Shown here: positions 5,161 through 5,304 of the stretch, piece by piece
Position numbering within the stretch: the first letter of the stretch is position 1
Layout of the letters: every line of letters starts with the position of its first letter
Source: Caldifarciminota bacterium
GTDB taxonomy: Bacteria > Hydrothermota > 32-111 > QNBC01
Assembly (NCBI GenBank): GCA_023132105.1
Contig: JAGLYS010000046.1
Coordinates: 1-5,304 of the forward strand
DNA: 5,304 nucleotides
Direction of reading: 5' to 3'
Made by a program: the position numbers and the translations under genes
Notes under the pieces: generated by a model
The model's database searches: none
The model's input: only the letters and a program-made list of their open reading frames with translations
Told to the model about the DNA's origin: nothing

Positions 5161-5195
5161 TTACAAGTTTGTAAATAGTATTACATTAATTGTAA
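5161..5195. promoter_or_regulatory. Pair of related TTACA/TGTAA dyads upstream of the operon promoter
   Basis: TTACAA (5161-5166) and TTGTAA (5169-5174) form a perfect 6-bp-arm dyad with a 2-bp centre. TTACA (5181-5185) and TGTAA (5191-5195) form a second palindrome with one inner mismatch. Their centres are about 20.5 bp apart, two helical turns, and lie roughly 100-120 bp upstream of the predicted transcription start. This fits binding of a dimeric regulator on one DNA face, but AT-rich DNA produces such palindromes by chance. Confidence 0.35.
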
Positions 5196-5214
5196 GGGCA
5201 AATCATTTTTCGCC
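5196..5214. repeat. Possible decayed short hairpin (GGGCAAAT...TTCGCC)
   Basis: GGGCAAAT (5196-5203) faces TTCGCC (5209-5214). One G-to-A change would restore the GGGCGAAT...TTCGCC pairing common in short intergenic hairpin repeats of many bacteria. It may be a worn copy of such an element, or chance. Confidence 0.25.
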
Positions 5215-5250
5215 ATAATTATGTAATAATTATTTCACCAAGTTTATCAT

Positions 5251-5304
5251 TTTCATTGTGAGGAGTGAAACGACCTGTCTGCGTGTAATGCACAGGCAGG
5301 CGAA
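5251..5304. repeat. Dispersed-type palindromic repeat, running off the window end
   Basis: The segment is clearly richer in G and C than its surroundings. It begins with TCATTGTGAGGAGTGAAACG (5253-5272), which looks like the widespread intergenic repeat TCATTGCGAGGAGCGAAGCG with C-to-T and G-to-A changes at its CpG sites. It continues into a hairpin, 5274-5285 against 5289-5300. Eight of the first eight positions pair (one as G-T), then come one mismatch, one normal pair and two G-T pairs, around a 3-nt loop. The element probably extends beyond base 5304. No gene is seen between here and the promoter at 5104. Confidence 0.6.

Noticed and set aside
5105..5250. Small ORFs in the upstream noncoding region
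   Set aside because: Only reading frames of about 7 to 14 codons with no ribosome site or composition suggesting coding.
1..5304. CRISPR array, tRNA, rRNA or insertion sequence
   Set aside because: No regularly spaced repeats, no tRNA cloverleaf or rRNA-like segment, and no transposase motif seen on either strand.

Overview
The window is strongly AT-rich and every gene I can support lies on the minus strand, so transcription runs from high to low coordinates. The organism is most likely a diderm (LolA-like carrier) bacterium from a low-GC, poorly cultured lineage. The small membrane protein and the TPR-plus-PGxGQ proteins remind me of candidate phyla such as WOR-3 or Cloacimonadota, while the L,D-transpeptidase looks Bacteroidota-like. 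This placement is inference from protein style; no marker gene is present.

Region 1 (about 5304-2251) is one tightly packed operon. Upstream is a noncoding stretch of about 200 bp. It holds the edge of a GC-richer dispersed-type repeat with a hairpin (5251-5304), two related TTACA/TGTAA dyads (5161-5195), and a near-consensus sigma70-type promoter (TTGACA, 17-bp spacer, TAAAAT). A consensus Shine-Dalgarno precedes the first gene. Five genes follow, each overlapping the next by 1, 7, 8 and 10 nt: a 131-aa two-helix exported/membrane protein, a LolA-like protein, a YidD-family protein, and two paralogous TPR-like proteins that end in a PGxGQ/DG/YxGN membrane module. Only the first gene has a clear Shine-Dalgarno, so the rest look translationally coupled. 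All five products carry N-terminal hydrophobic leaders, so the operon probably works at the cell envelope.

Region 2 (2250-2051) is a structured intergenic stretch. It has a G7 run, short competing inverted repeats, a 13-bp-arm dyad over a weak promoter candidate, and a perfect 17-bp AT-rich hairpin just before the next gene's Shine-Dalgarno. The hairpin may end operon 1 and/or act in the leader of operon 2.

Region 3 (2050-1) holds a MalY/PatB-type PLP-dependent C-S lyase or aminotransferase, an exported L,D-transpeptidase catalytic-domain protein, and the first 45 codons of a beta-class DNA methyltransferase that leaves the window. The methyltransferase start is unusual: either TTG, or an ATG-started gene broken by one extra base.
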